Part shown: piece by piece, positions 15,297 to 24,678 of the stretch
How the letters are laid out: each line of letters starts with the position of its first letter
Position numbering within the stretch: position 1 is the stretch's first letter
NCBI GenBank assembly: GCA_031257675.1
Contig: JAIROG010000037.1
Span: forward strand, 1 to 64,000
Source of the DNA: Treponema sp.
GTDB taxonomy: Bacteria; Spirochaetota; Spirochaetia; Treponematales; Breznakiellaceae
Reading direction: 5' to 3'
DNA length: 64,000 bases
Translations under genes and position numbers: made by a program
Notes under the pieces: generated by a model
Told to the model about the DNA's origin: nothing
Seen by the model: only the letters and a program-made list of their open reading frames with translations
Database searches by the model: none

Positions 15297-17399
15297 TCAC
15301 GCTATGACAATCTTCGCGGAAACCGGCTTTGCCGCGCCTTTCTCGACCGAAACGGCGAGCGGAGCCGCGTCAGCGGCAATCACCGTGTAGGAACCGGGAA
15401 GCAGTACGCTTTCACCCTTGTCATTGACGCTTTCAAACGCCGAAGAGTCAAGCGTGAACGCCGCCCGCGCCTGTCGTCCCGCGGGAATCGACACCCGTTT
15501 GAAAGCGCGGAGGCTTGAAGATGGATCGTCAGCGGTTCTGTCGTCCCTGACGATGTATAGCTGCACAACCTCATCGCCGTCCCGCGAGCCGGTGTTGGCG
15601 ACATTCACCGCAACCTCGACCGAACCGCCTTTGGAAAGGGTTTCCTCAGACAGGGCGAGGTCTGAAAAGGCGAATGTCGTGTAGGAAAGCCCGAATCCGA
15701 AAGGAAACAGGGGTTTTTCGGTCATGTAGCGGTAGGTGCGCCCCTTCATGGCGTAATCTTCATACGGCGGAAGCTGGGACGTGGAAGCAGGGAATGTTAC
15801 CGGCAGCTTGCCGGAGGGCGTTGTATCGCCGAAAATGATGTCCGCAACCGCGTCGCCGCCCCGCTCTCCCGGATACCAGACGAAAAGAATCGCGTCCGCA
15901 ATGTCTTCCGGTATGGCGATGGCGCTGCCGCCGGTCAGCGCCAGCACGATGGGCTTGCCCCGGTTTTTAAGCGCCCTCAGATAGGCGAGCTGGTGATCCG
16001 GCAACTCAATGGCATTGCGGTCGCCTTTGCTGTCGGAGGCGATGACATCTCCTTCCTCGCCTTCCATGGCGTTGTCAAGCCCGAACACCGCAATCACCAC
16101 ATCCGCGCTTTCCGCCATGCCGACCGTCCAGCCCATGTTGTGGTTTTGATCGTACATCATACACGCCTGATGGTAGTCCATGGTCATGTCGAACCTGCCG
16201 CGCATTTTTTCGGCAAGACCCTCCAGAATGGTGACCAGATGGGAACTCAACCCATGATAGTTCGCTATAAGCGCATGGATGTTCGCCGCCGCCGGACCCA
16301 TCACCAGTATCTTCCTGATGGAGCCGTTGTCTTTGAGCGGAAGCAGGTTGTTGTCGTTTTTAAGCAATACAATGGAGCGTTTGGCCGCTTCAAGGGCAAG
16401 CGTCTGGTGCTTTTCGCAGTTGACGATCGCGCCGTCCAGCGCCGCGTACGAATCGTCTTTCGGTTCATCGAACATGCCGAGTTTGAAGCGGGTGCGCAGG
16501 ACGCGCTCAAGCGCGGCGTCGATCTGTTCTTCGGTTGCCAGTCCTTTCCGGTACGACGCAACGAGGTCGGGATAGGTGCAACCGCAGTTCAAGTCGCAAC
16601 CAGCCTTGAGCGCCAGCGCGGCGGATTCTTCTGATGTTTTGGTTGTCTTGTGGTGTTCGTGGAAATCGCGGATCGCCCAGCAATCGGACACCACATGCCC
16701 CTTGAATTGCCACGCATCACGCAGAATTTCTTTTAACAGAAAGAAACTGCCGCAACACGGCTCGCCAAGCGTTCTGTTATACGCGCCCATGACGGACTCA
16801 ACGCCATTTTCCACAAGGAGTTTGAACGCGGGGAGGTAGGTTTCAAACAGGTCTTTCATGGAAACTTCGACGTTGAATTCATGCCGGAGCCTTTCCGGAC
16901 CCGAATGCGCCGCAAAATGCTTGGCGCATGCCGCGACCTTCAGACGCTCGGCGTCATCGCCCTGCAATCCCTTCATAAACGCAAGCCCGATTCTGCCGGT
17001 GAGATAGGGGTCTTCGCCGTAGGTTTCCTGCCCCCGCCCCCAGCGCGGATCGCGGAAGATGTTGACATTTGGCGTCCAGAAGGTCAGCCCCCAGTACTGC
17101 CCCCGGTTGTCCCGTTTGACGGCTTCGTTGTACTTTGCGCGGGCTTCATCGGAAATGGCTTCCGCAACCTGCCGGACAAACGCTTCGTCAAAGGTCGCCG
17201 CCAGCGCAATCGCCTGTGGAAACACCGTCGCAATGCCGGAACGGGCGACGCCGTGCAGACACTCGTTCCACCAATTATATTCTGGTATTCCAAGACGCGG
17301 AATAGCCGGACTTTCATACAGAAGCTGGGACACTTTTTCTTCCAACGTCATATTGGATACAAGTCCTTTGATTTTCGCTTCCCGTTGATCTATTGTCAT
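15297..17399 (-). CDS. glycoside hydrolase family 3 (beta-glucosidase/beta-xylosidase)
   Basis: A 700-residue GH3 enzyme with an N-terminal TIM barrel, a central alpha/beta sandwich and a C-terminal fibronectin-III-like domain (about 590-690). The catalytic nucleophile is D239 in VVSDCWAI. KHFAAHSGPER (160-170) is the conserved substrate loop. YNWWNECLHGVARSG (41-55) resembles the xylosidase branch of GH3, so a beta-xylosidase is as likely as a glucosidase. No signal peptide is present, so it should act on imported oligosaccharides in the cytoplasm. AAGGA before the ATG supports the start. It begins 12 bases after the pta stop and is co-transcribed with it. Confidence 0.92.
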   Translation of the reverse strand: MTIDQREAKIKGLVSNMTLEEKVSQLLYESPAIPRLGIPEYNWWNECLHGVARSGIATVFPQAIALAATFDEAFVRQVAEAISDEARAKYNEAVKRDNRGQYWGLTFWTPNVNIFRDPRWGRGQETYGEDPYLTGRIGLAFMKGLQGDDAERLKVAACAKHFAAHSGPERLRHEFNVEVSMKDLFETYLPAFKLLVENGVESVMGAYNRTLGEPCCGSFFLLKEILRDAWQFKGHVVSDCWAIRDFHEHHKTTKTSEESAALALKAGCDLNCGCTYPDLVASYRKGLATEEQIDAALERVLRTRFKLGMFDEPKDDSYAALDGAIVNCEKHQTLALEAAKRSIVLLKNDNNLLPLKDNGSIRKILVMGPAAANIHALIANYHGLSSHLVTILEGLAEKMRGRFDMTMDYHQACMMYDQNHNMGWTVGMAESADVVIAVFGLDNAMEGEEGDVIASDSKGDRNAIELPDHQLAYLRALKNRGKPIVLALTGGSAIAIPEDIADAILFVWYPGERGGDAVADIIFGDTTPSGKLPVTFPASTSQLPPYEDYAMKGRTYRYMTEKPLFPFGFGLSYTTFAFSDLALSEETLSKGGSVEVAVNVANTGSRDGDEVVQLYIVRDDRTADDPSSSLRAFKRVSIPAGRQARAAFTLDSSAFESVNDKGESVLLPGSYTVIAADAAPLAVSVEKGAAKPVSAKIVIA

Positions 17400-17411
17400 A
17401 CTATTTCCTTG

Positions 17412-18446
17412 CTATTTCGCCCTGCTCAATGTTACCGCAGCCGTTACAACAATGTCGTCCACAGACGCGCCGCGTGAAAGGTCGCTTATGGGTTTGCGGA
17501 AACCTTGCAAGAAAGGACCGAAGGCTTCGGCTTTGCCGAGACGCTGCACGAGTTTGTACCCGATGTTGCCGGACGCGAGATTCGGGAACACCAGCGTGTT
17601 CACCTTGCCTTTGACGGGGCTGCCCGGGGCTTTTTTATCCGTAACAGAAGGAACAAGGGCGGCGTCCGCCTGCAGTTCGCCGTCAAACAGGAAGTCCGGG
17701 CAACGGGACTTGAGGATTTCAACGGTCCTCCGCACTTTGCCAACATCATCAAATCTAGCGTCAGCGGAACCTTTGGTGGAAAAGGAAAGCAACGCCACAA
17801 CCGGCTCCACACCCAGAAATTCCCGGCAGGACTGGGCTGCGCTTACGGCAATATCCGCAAGCTGCTCTTCGGTGGGATCAGGAATGACCGCGCAATCTGA
17901 GAAAATAAGCGCCCCGTCAACGCCCCAAGCGGGATCGCCGGTCTGCATGACGAAACAGGATGACGCGGTTTTAGAAGAAGCTCCCACGGTGTCGAGTCCG
18001 GCTTTTATCATGGCGCCGGTGGTGTTTTCAGCGCCCGCTATCATGGCGTCCGCGTCCCCCGCGTGAACCATCATGCCGCCCCAGTGGAGCGGCTCCAGAA
18101 TTTCCGCTTTCGCGGCTTCCAGCGTGGCCGGTTTCGGCACGGGCTTGCCCGCTTTGAGCTTGGCTTCGTCCTTTTCACGCTTCATCTCGTAGTAGGTACG
18201 CGCGTATGCGTCAAGGCTGGGCGAGGACGCCGGATCAACGATGGCTATTCCGTCCAGCGAGACGCCTTCCTGCGCGGCCACCGGCTTGATTTCCGCTTCT
18301 TTTCCGACAAGCGTTACGGATCCGGCGAGTTTTTCATCAACGAGAATACGTGCGGCCTTTATGGTGCGGGGTTCCGTCCCTTCCGCAAGCACAAGCCTTT
18401 TCCGCATGGAAGCGGCTTTTTCACGCATATTTTTTACAAAATCCAT
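17412..18446 (-). CDS. pta: phosphate acetyltransferase
   Basis: A 344-residue Pta, which converts acetyl-CoA and phosphate to acetyl phosphate, the first step of acetate formation with ATP gain. Recognisable segments are RLVLAEGTEPRTIKAARIL at the N terminus, GMMVHAGDADAMIAGA, LIFSDCAVIPDPT, and NTLVFPNLASGNIGYKLVQR with GPFLQGFRKPISDLSRG at the C terminus. It is the short, single-domain form without the DRTGG regulatory domain. AAAGGAG lies 8 bases before the ATG. The downstream partner in the operon is the GH3 glycosidase rather than ackA, which is unusual. Confidence 0.95.
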   Translation of the reverse strand: MDFVKNMREKAASMRKRLVLAEGTEPRTIKAARILVDEKLAGSVTLVGKEAEIKPVAAQEGVSLDGIAIVDPASSPSLDAYARTYYEMKREKDEAKLKAGKPVPKPATLEAAKAEILEPLHWGGMMVHAGDADAMIAGAENTTGAMIKAGLDTVGASSKTASSCFVMQTGDPAWGVDGALIFSDCAVIPDPTEEQLADIAVSAAQSCREFLGVEPVVALLSFSTKGSADARFDDVGKVRRTVEILKSRCPDFLFDGELQADAALVPSVTDKKAPGSPVKGKVNTLVFPNLASGNIGYKLVQRLGKAEAFGPFLQGFRKPISDLSRGASVDDIVVTAAVTLSRAK

Positions 18447-18651
18447 TGTATGCTCCTTTATATGGTGTATATATTGGATATGATAGCGTAATGCCGTTGC
18501 TTGCGCAAGAGAGATCTTTTGCGCAACCGCATCGCGCCCTTCATCCGGCGGGGAGCCATGATATTTTACAGTTCGAATAAGAGGTTTGCGGCGGCAAAGA
18601 TCGGGGTTGCAAACAAGAAGAGACGGCTTTTTAACGACCGCGAAAAACCGG

Positions 18652-18681
18652 CTTACAAGAAACCGGAAACCGTGATATACT
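18652..18681 (+). promoter_or_regulatory. possible promoter of the PHP gene, near-leaderless
   Basis: CTTACA (18652-18657) and TATACT (18676-18681) are 18 bases apart. The -10 ends 9 bases before the ATG at 18691, and no ribosome-binding site is visible, so the mRNA leader would be only a few bases. Confidence 0.45.
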
Positions 18682-18690
18682 ACTCATACC

Positions 18691-19464
18691 ATGCCGCTGT
18701 TAGCCGATTTTCACAACCATTCTTGTCTCTCTCCGTGCGGGTCACTTGATTTAAGCCCCCGTTGTCTGGCGGAACTGGCGGCGTCAAAAGGAGTCGCTGT
18801 CCTCGCGCTCACGGATCACAATTCAAGCCTGAACTGTCCGGCGTTCGCAAAAGTTTGCCCCCGGTACAACGTTCTGCCGGTTTTCGGCATGGAAGCCACC
18901 ACTTCGGAAGAAATTCACATGGTGTGCCTGTTTGCGAGCCTTGAGGCGAGCCTTGCCTTCAGCGAATACGCCTATTCCATTCTCACGCCATTTCCCAATG
19001 ATCCTGAGAAGACCGGAGATCAGGTGTTTGTCGACGAGCATGACGATATTGAAGGCGAGGTTGAGTATTATCTGGTGAATCCGCTTGATCTAAGTGTAGA
19101 CCAGATAGGCGGCAAAGTCGCGGAGTATGGCGGCGTCGTGATTCCCGCGCATGTTGATCGGCCGGCGTTTTCCATGACGAGTCAGCTCGGCGTGGTGGTT
19201 CCCGGACCTTGGTCCGCAGTGGAATGTGTGCGGCTGCCCCCCTCAATTGACACGCTGGGCTATCCGCTCACCACATCATCGGACGCGCATTATCCTGAGC
19301 ATGTGGCGCGGCGCCCTTTTTCGCTGGATATTAGCATGGAGGAGCTTGCGCCCCATGGTTTGGAGGGAGAGGCGGATATGGCGGCTTTGACGAAGGCGTT
19401 GCGGAGAAGACCCGCGTATGCGCCTCCCTGTCCTGAAAAACAGGATATTAAATTCTTTTTATAA
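18691..19464 (+). CDS. PHP-domain metal-dependent phosphoesterase
   Basis: A 257-residue PHP (polymerase and histidinol phosphatase) domain protein. Metal-ligand motifs appear in order: DFHNHSCLSPCG (6-17), LALTDHNSS, GMEATTSEEIHMV, IPAHVDRPAF and TSSDAHYPEHV. These fit the trinuclear metal site of PHP phosphoesterases. The substrate is unknown; relatives hydrolyse nucleotides or small phosphate esters. It stands alone on its strand and is followed by a strong terminator. Confidence 0.85.
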   Translation: MPLLADFHNHSCLSPCGSLDLSPRCLAELAASKGVAVLALTDHNSSLNCPAFAKVCPRYNVLPVFGMEATTSEEIHMVCLFASLEASLAFSEYAYSILTPFPNDPEKTGDQVFVDEHDDIEGEVEYYLVNPLDLSVDQIGGKVAEYGGVVIPAHVDRPAFSMTSQLGVVVPGPWSAVECVRLPPSIDTLGYPLTTSSDAHYPEHVARRPFSLDISMEELAPHGLEGEADMAALTKALRRRPAYAPPCPEKQDIKFFL

Positions 19465-19551
19465 AATAAAAACGTAAAAAATTTCTGTACTATGTAACGT
19501 TTATGCCGCTTCACTGTTTATTATAGTACATTCCTCCTATAAGACATATGT

Positions 19552-19594
19552 AATACCGTTGCCGTTCTCCTCCTTTCGGCAACGGTATTTTTTT
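19552..19594 (+). terminator. rho-independent terminator after the PHP gene
   Basis: AATACCGTTGCCG (19552-19564) pairs perfectly over 13 bases with CGGCAACGGTATT (19577-19589) around a 12-base loop. A run of seven T residues follows (19588-19594). Confidence 0.9.
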
Positions 19595-19643
19595 CGCCAT
19601 TGCCTTTTTTAGTGAAAACCGGTATTGTATACGCATAGCCCGA

Positions 19644-20276
19644 ATGAACACAAATAGAACAAGGCTTTTCATCTTTATATTTGTCAGCGCTTTGCATGCG
19701 TTTTTCCTTTTTTTCATAGCGTTTAAGATAAACACGGCGATCTCAAATGAAGAACCCGCGCCAAAGGTGATGAAACTCGCGGATATTCGGGAAGACACGC
19801 CGCCGCCCCGCAAGGCGGCCGCTCCGCCGGATAATCCGCAAAACACCGCGCCTGCGGTTGCGAAAAACATGATCGCAACCGACAAGCCGCCGGATGCGGA
19901 TCAAACGGCAGGCGATCCTGAATCTGCGGACTATGGAGGCGAACCCGCGGACATCGAGCCTGCCATAGAATTTCTTCCTCAACATAAAATATCAACGCCG
20001 CCTGCGCTGTCCGAAGATCAGATACGCAGAAATACGGAGTATCCCGCCATTGCCCTGCGTTCCGGCGTTGAAGGCACCGTGATTCTGGAGTTGTTTATCG
20101 ACAGCAAGGGAGAAATTAGGCGGATCAACATATTGAAGGAAGACCCGCCTGACCGCGGCTTCGCCGAAGCCGCGGTGAACGCATTCAGGGACGTAACGGC
20201 TGTTCCGGCTGAATCAAACGGCGTCGCGGTCGCTGTGCGCTACCGGTATCCGGTGCGCTTTAAGATTAAGCGGTGA
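19644..20276 (+). CDS. TonB-like protein
   Basis: A 210-residue protein with a cytoplasmic tip, one membrane helix (about 8-29, LFIFIFVSALHAFFLFFIAF), a proline-rich periplasmic spacer (about 50-115) and a TonB C-terminal domain (about 130-208: YPAIALRSGVEGTVILELFIDSKGEI ... VRYRYPVRFKI). TonB couples inner-membrane proton motive force from ExbBD to outer-membrane transporters. No exbB or exbD is adjacent. The membrane segment carries H18, which fits the TonB helix histidine. No clear ribosome-binding site precedes the ATG. Confidence 0.85.
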   Translation: MNTNRTRLFIFIFVSALHAFFLFFIAFKINTAISNEEPAPKVMKLADIREDTPPPRKAAAPPDNPQNTAPAVAKNMIATDKPPDADQTAGDPESADYGGEPADIEPAIEFLPQHKISTPPALSEDQIRRNTEYPAIALRSGVEGTVILELFIDSKGEIRRINILKEDPPDRGFAEAAVNAFRDVTAVPAESNGVAVAVRYRYPVRFKIKR

Positions 20277-20320
20277 CGGGTTTCATACGCGGTTCGCGCC
20301 GCGTTGCCAAAAGGCAAAAG

Positions 20321-23300
20321 CTATTCCGCTCCTTTCATGGCTTCCGCCATCTTGATGCTCCGCAGCTTCGGCAGCATGAGAAGATCAACCGCGGCTGAAA
20401 AAAGCAGCGTGATAACGCCGGAAAGCGCAAAACCAAGTCCGGAAATGTCCCTTCCGAACATGAGGTCAGCGTTTTCCGCAACGCCGATGATAAACCGGTG
20501 CAACGGAACGCCCAAAAACAAGCCCGCGCCGGCGCCTATCACGCTCAACGCCGTGATTTCCCTGAAAATATAGGCGGCGGCTTCGCTCTGATGAAACCCA
20601 AGCACCCGCAACGTGGCAATTTCCCGCTTCCGCTCGTTGATGTTAATGTTGGTGAGGTTGTAAATGACCAGCATCGCAAGGCAGCCGGAGGCGACAATCA
20701 GGATGATCACCACAAAACTGATGCTGTTGAGCAGGTTGTTGTAAGAGACTTGGGTTTGCGAGGTGAATGAAAGCATCATCACGGCGTCGTTGGAGAGCAT
20801 TTTTGCGGTGAAAACGTTCTGGGCTTGCTCCTCGCGTATGCCGGTGATCGCCAGTATGGTTCTGAGCCGGATGGTTTCCTCATCGTTTCCATTGCTGAAA
20901 GCGCTTTTATAAGCCGCCCTTCCAATATAGCAATAAACCCCCACATAATTTTCCGTAACGCCCGACAGCCTGAATTCGCCCCTTTTCCCATCCGCATTCT
21001 CTATGGTGAACGCGTCGCCTACGCTCAAATTCAACCGTTCAGCCGCCTTTTCTGTCAAGACAACGGAATTTTCCGTGAAAACAAGGGCTTTTTTTGTTTT
21101 TCTCTCCCTTAAATTGACAAAATCAGGGAAGGCGTCTGCGGATTGAGGGACAATGAGCGATGATCCAAGCCTTTCATCGCCGCGCCTGATGAAACCCGCT
21201 TCGCTATGAACCGCAATCCACCGGCTCTCATCGTCAATGCCGTCAAACGCTTCGGACTTGAGTTCAATGCGGACATCGTAGAGAAGAATATCGGAGAATT
21301 CGGTGCGGGCGATGTCAACGATGGAGTCTCTCAAGCCGAAGCCGGCCACCATGAGCGCGGTGCAGCCCATGATGCCGATAATGGTCATAAAAAAATGCCG
21401 CTTCTGGCGGATAAGGTTGCGCACTGTAACCTTGTGGGTGAATTTCATCCGCTTCCAGATGAAGCCGATATATTCAAGCAGGATGCGTTTGCCAGCCTTT
21501 GGCGCGCGCGGCAACATGAGGGCTGACGGCTTTTCCCACAGCGAATGATAACAGGCGAATATGGTCGCCGTTGTGGTGGAGGCGAGCATGAGGGCGCATG
21601 CTATGAGACCAAAACCCCAGTTGAAAACCGTCACAAGGGGTGGCAGATGGTACAAGGTTCCGAATGCGTTGTAAATGGCTATGGGAAGCGCTCTAAACCC
21701 AATGACCATGCCAACCGCGGAACCCGCAATGCCGGTTGCGCCGCAGTACACGAGATATTTCACAAGAATCACCCGTTTCCTGTATCCAAGCGCTTTGAGC
21801 GCGCCGATTTGGGTTCGTTCCTCAGAGACCATGCGCGTCATGGTGGTGAGCGCCATAAGAGCCGCAATCAGCAGGAAAAACACCGGAAACACCTTTGCCA
21901 CGTCATTGATTTTTTCGGCGTTGCCCTTATATGCGGCCGCTCCCACATTGCTGTTGCGGTCGAACACATACCACACGGGCAACGGGACATCTATTTCAAT
22001 GGTTTGTGAACGGGCGTCTTCTATTTTTTCAGCGCCGCGCCGCAACTCCGACTCGGCGTTTCTCTTTTCCCGCGCAAATCGCGCTTCGCCCGCAACGAAT
22101 TCTTTCCGCGCATCCAGCAGCTTTCGCCTGTTCAATGCGATTTCCGCCTCGCCAGCGGCGATGTCCGCTTCCCGCGCCGCCAGTTCCCGCTCTGCGGAAG
22201 CGAATTCCGTTTCCGCCCGCCGCCTGCCCTCTTCGAGTTCCGCCCGACCCCGCCGCAACGCGGCTTCCTGTTCCGCAACGGTTTGAACGCCCGTGTTATA
22301 TGCCGCGACTCCCTCGTCATACTGCGTGACGCCCTCTTTCGCTTTCTTGCTCATCATAAGAAGCCTTGATGCGCGTACTTTTTCCACTTGTTCCCGCGCC
22401 GCGTCAAGCTGCGACTTGCTTTCGGCAAGCGTCCGCTTCGCCTTTGCGATTTCCGCCTCCCCCGCCTCAATAGCCCTTTCGTTGGCCGCGAGATCCCGCT
22501 CCGCTTGGGCTTTTTCACGCGCAAACAGCTCCCATCCTTGGGCTATTTGGCGTTTTCCATCCTCTATCCGCGTTTCAGCCTCGGCAAGCCGCGCTTCTCC
22601 TTCAGCGATTTCAGTCGCGGCTGCGTCCAACCGCTTCCTGCCCCGCTCAAGCTCGCCATAGGCAAGCGCCTTTCCTTTCTCGTATTCGGCTTCCGCTTCG
22701 GCAAGCGCTTCGTTTTTCTTTCGCTCCGCAATCTTCCGCGCTTCCGCGAGAATTTCTTGCCGCCTGACCAAAGAGCGTTTCTTGCCAAAGCCTTCAATGT
22801 GTTCAACAGCCCTGTCAACAAGCTCCTGATACGCGGGAGAAAAGGATTCCAGGGCGGCGGCGTCTTTCAGGGTGATGAAAAAATCCGTGTATGCGGCGAG
22901 ATTGTAACACCGCCTGTCAACGTATACAACCATGTCAAGGCTTCCGCTTCCCGCGGTACTCGGCTCCCGCTCCATTGACAGGAAGAGCGGGCTCCTGGCG
23001 ATTCCGGCGACCGTATACTCAATCACGTTGAAAGCGTCGCCAAGCGTCTCAAACGAGTCGTTGTATTTGAGGGTTTCCTCTGATATGGAGATTCTCGCGC
23101 CAACCGGCGGCGTAACAAGATGTCCGCCGCCCTGCTGTACAAGACATTCGTTGGGGGACTGCGGCATCCCGCCTTCCACTATCTCCAGTTTAGCAAGTCT
23201 CATGCGCTCAAAGGGAAGCCCATACACACGGGCGACCATCGTTTCATCAGCCTCCACCGTGACGAGCGCATCGAGCGCATAAACGCCCATCACCCGATCA

Positions 23301-23557
23301 ACCGCATCAAACGCGGCAAGTTCTTGTTCATCGTCCCGGGTCAACCCCATGGAACCCTTGACAAAGACATCCATCATGGACGTTTCGTCAAAATAGCGGT
23401 CAACCGACAGCATCATGTCCGGCGTAGTGGCGAGCAATCCGGACAGAAACCCAACGCCCAGCGCAACGATCCCAAAGATGGCGATAAACCTGCCGAGACT
23501 GCCCCGAATTTCACGGACGATGGTTAATATGTATGTTCCGCCTATTTCTTTCGACAT
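20321..23557 (-). CDS. large FtsX/MacB-type ABC permease with long internal coiled coil
   Basis: A 1078-residue membrane protein. The ATG at 23557 has AGAGGCGA upstream; a frame 29 codons longer lacks support. TM1 is at about 18-40 (FIAIFGIVALGVGFLSGLL). A MacB-like periplasmic part follows, and then a very long Glu/Ala/Arg-rich coiled coil from about 275 to 540. FtsX-type helix bundles occur near 560-700 and at the C terminus (about 950-1065, ending in a final pair of helices). The architecture matches FtsX-like permeases of Gram-positive bacteria and spirochaetes with two FtsX modules. The partner ATPase is not encoded beside it. The coiled coil may reach across the periplasm. Substrate is unknown. 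Confidence 0.85.
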   Translation of the reverse strand: MSKEIGGTYILTIVREIRGSLGRFIAIFGIVALGVGFLSGLLATTPDMMLSVDRYFDETSMMDVFVKGSMGLTRDDEQELAAFDAVDRVMGVYALDALVTVEADETMVARVYGLPFERMRLAKLEIVEGGMPQSPNECLVQQGGGHLVTPPVGARISISEETLKYNDSFETLGDAFNVIEYTVAGIARSPLFLSMEREPSTAGSGSLDMVVYVDRRCYNLAAYTDFFITLKDAAALESFSPAYQELVDRAVEHIEGFGKKRSLVRRQEILAEARKIAERKKNEALAEAEAEYEKGKALAYGELERGRKRLDAAATEIAEGEARLAEAETRIEDGKRQIAQGWELFAREKAQAERDLAANERAIEAGEAEIAKAKRTLAESKSQLDAAREQVEKVRASRLLMMSKKAKEGVTQYDEGVAAYNTGVQTVAEQEAALRRGRAELEEGRRRAETEFASAERELAAREADIAAGEAEIALNRRKLLDARKEFVAGEARFAREKRNAESELRRGAEKIEDARSQTIEIDVPLPVWYVFDRNSNVGAAAYKGNAEKINDVAKVFPVFFLLIAALMALTTMTRMVSEERTQIGALKALGYRKRVILVKYLVYCGATGIAGSAVGMVIGFRALPIAIYNAFGTLYHLPPLVTVFNWGFGLIACALMLASTTTATIFACYHSLWEKPSALMLPRAPKAGKRILLEYIGFIWKRMKFTHKVTVRNLIRQKRHFFMTIIGIMGCTALMVAGFGLRDSIVDIARTEFSDILLYDVRIELKSEAFDGIDDESRWIAVHSEAGFIRRGDERLGSSLIVPQSADAFPDFVNLRERKTKKALVFTENSVVLTEKAAERLNLSVGDAFTIENADGKRGEFRLSGVTENYVGVYCYIGRAAYKSAFSNGNDEETIRLRTILAITGIREEQAQNVFTAKMLSNDAVMMLSFTSQTQVSYNNLLNSISFVVIILIVASGCLAMLVIYNLTNININERKREIATLRVLGFHQSEAAAYIFREITALSVIGAGAGLFLGVPLHRFIIGVAENADLMFGRDISGLGFALSGVITLLFSAAVDLLMLPKLRSIKMAEAMKGAE

Positions 23558-23705
23558 AATGATCGCCTCTGTTTCGCGCCTCCAGCGGCATCCATGGATG
23601 CCGGAATCGCCTCTTATAATACGGGTATTGCGGGATATATGCAATACCTATGCTCAAATTCACCGCCTAGACGCGCTGGGAATGTATCTAAAAAAGTACG
23701 GCGTA

Positions 23706-23734
23706 TTGACAAAACAGCGTATATATCCTATAAA
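23706..23734 (+). promoter_or_regulatory. near-consensus promoter with no gene behind it
   Basis: TTGACA (23706-23711) and TATAAA (23729-23734) are 17 bases apart. The next 300 bases on this strand contain no convincing gene. It may drive an RNA or belong to a lost gene. Confidence 0.6.
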
Positions 23735-24040
23735 ATACATGGAATTATAAACTGTCCGGTTTCCAAAAACTGTCGCCTTGCGCGGTTTGGAACAAGCTCT
23801 AATTTATGAACCTGAACATGAAAACGCCACCTCTCGCGTCCGATGCGGTTTTGACGGTTTCACCGCAACGCACGCTGTATGGTCTTTCTTCCGTTTCTTC
23901 TTTATTAGCTTGCGGACGCGCGCATCTCAAGACAACTCATGTTAAAGGCGGAAAGCGACGCCATTGCCCGCTTCAATGCCGCTAGGCGCATGTGTGATTT
24001 CACCGCAAAATGGGTGAACCGCCTATTGACGGGTTCTGTT
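23735..24040. other. gene-less stretch with one inverted repeat
   Basis: TTCCAAAAAC and GTTTGGAAC (within 23761-23795) form a member of the GTTCCAAA repeat family. A 59-codon frame from 23806 has no ribosome-binding site or known motif and is not called. Confidence 0.45.
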
Positions 24041-24493
24041 TTATGCTTTTATGACATGCCTCAACGTCCCGCCGTTTCTTGTAAAGCTCTTGAACCGGAC
24101 CCCTGCCATCGTTTTGTCATTGGCCGCCGAATGCCGCTCCCCCGCCGATCCGCCCTTGTTCTTAAAGACTTGTCTGTAAAGAATCGCCTGAAATTGTAAA
24201 CCTTTCAAAATAACCGGCGTTGGCGTCCCTTCGGGTGTTGACAAACCGGCCTTTCCATCTCCCTCTTCACTCCGCGCCGCCAGCCGGTTGTCTTTCATTT
24301 CAAACATAAAGGCTTTCGTCTTCTCTTGAAGAAATCTCATGATTTCATTCGAGCGAAACCATGAATCCGCCGCTATACACCCGAATTCCACTTCCATGAT
24401 GTTCAGCCATAATGATTTGCCGTTTAAGTCTTCCCCGTCTAGAAACCGGATTATTTGATCGCGGACTATCGCTCTATCAACCATATCTGACAA
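24041..24493 (-). pseudogene. internal fragment of an IS4-type transposase
   Basis: A 150-residue frame with ADSWFRSNEIMRFLQEK followed by AFMFEMKDNRLAA and LYRQVFKNKGG matches the central DDE region of IS4-family transposases (second Asp and the following helices). The N-terminal catalytic part and the C-terminal YREK-like part are absent. No terminal inverted repeats were found. Confidence 0.75.
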
Positions 24494-24678
24494 ACCGGCC
24501 GCCGCCGCCTTGTTGCGTCAACCCCTGCGTACCATGAGTTATAAAATAGTTTCGCATGTCTTGATTTTTTTTGTAAATGTCGCTATATTCTAACACTATA
24601 TGCAAAACAAACAGCGCTGGACGGCGTTTGGTTTTGCCCGATACAATTTGAGCATAGGAATTTGAGGAGAGTTATGTT

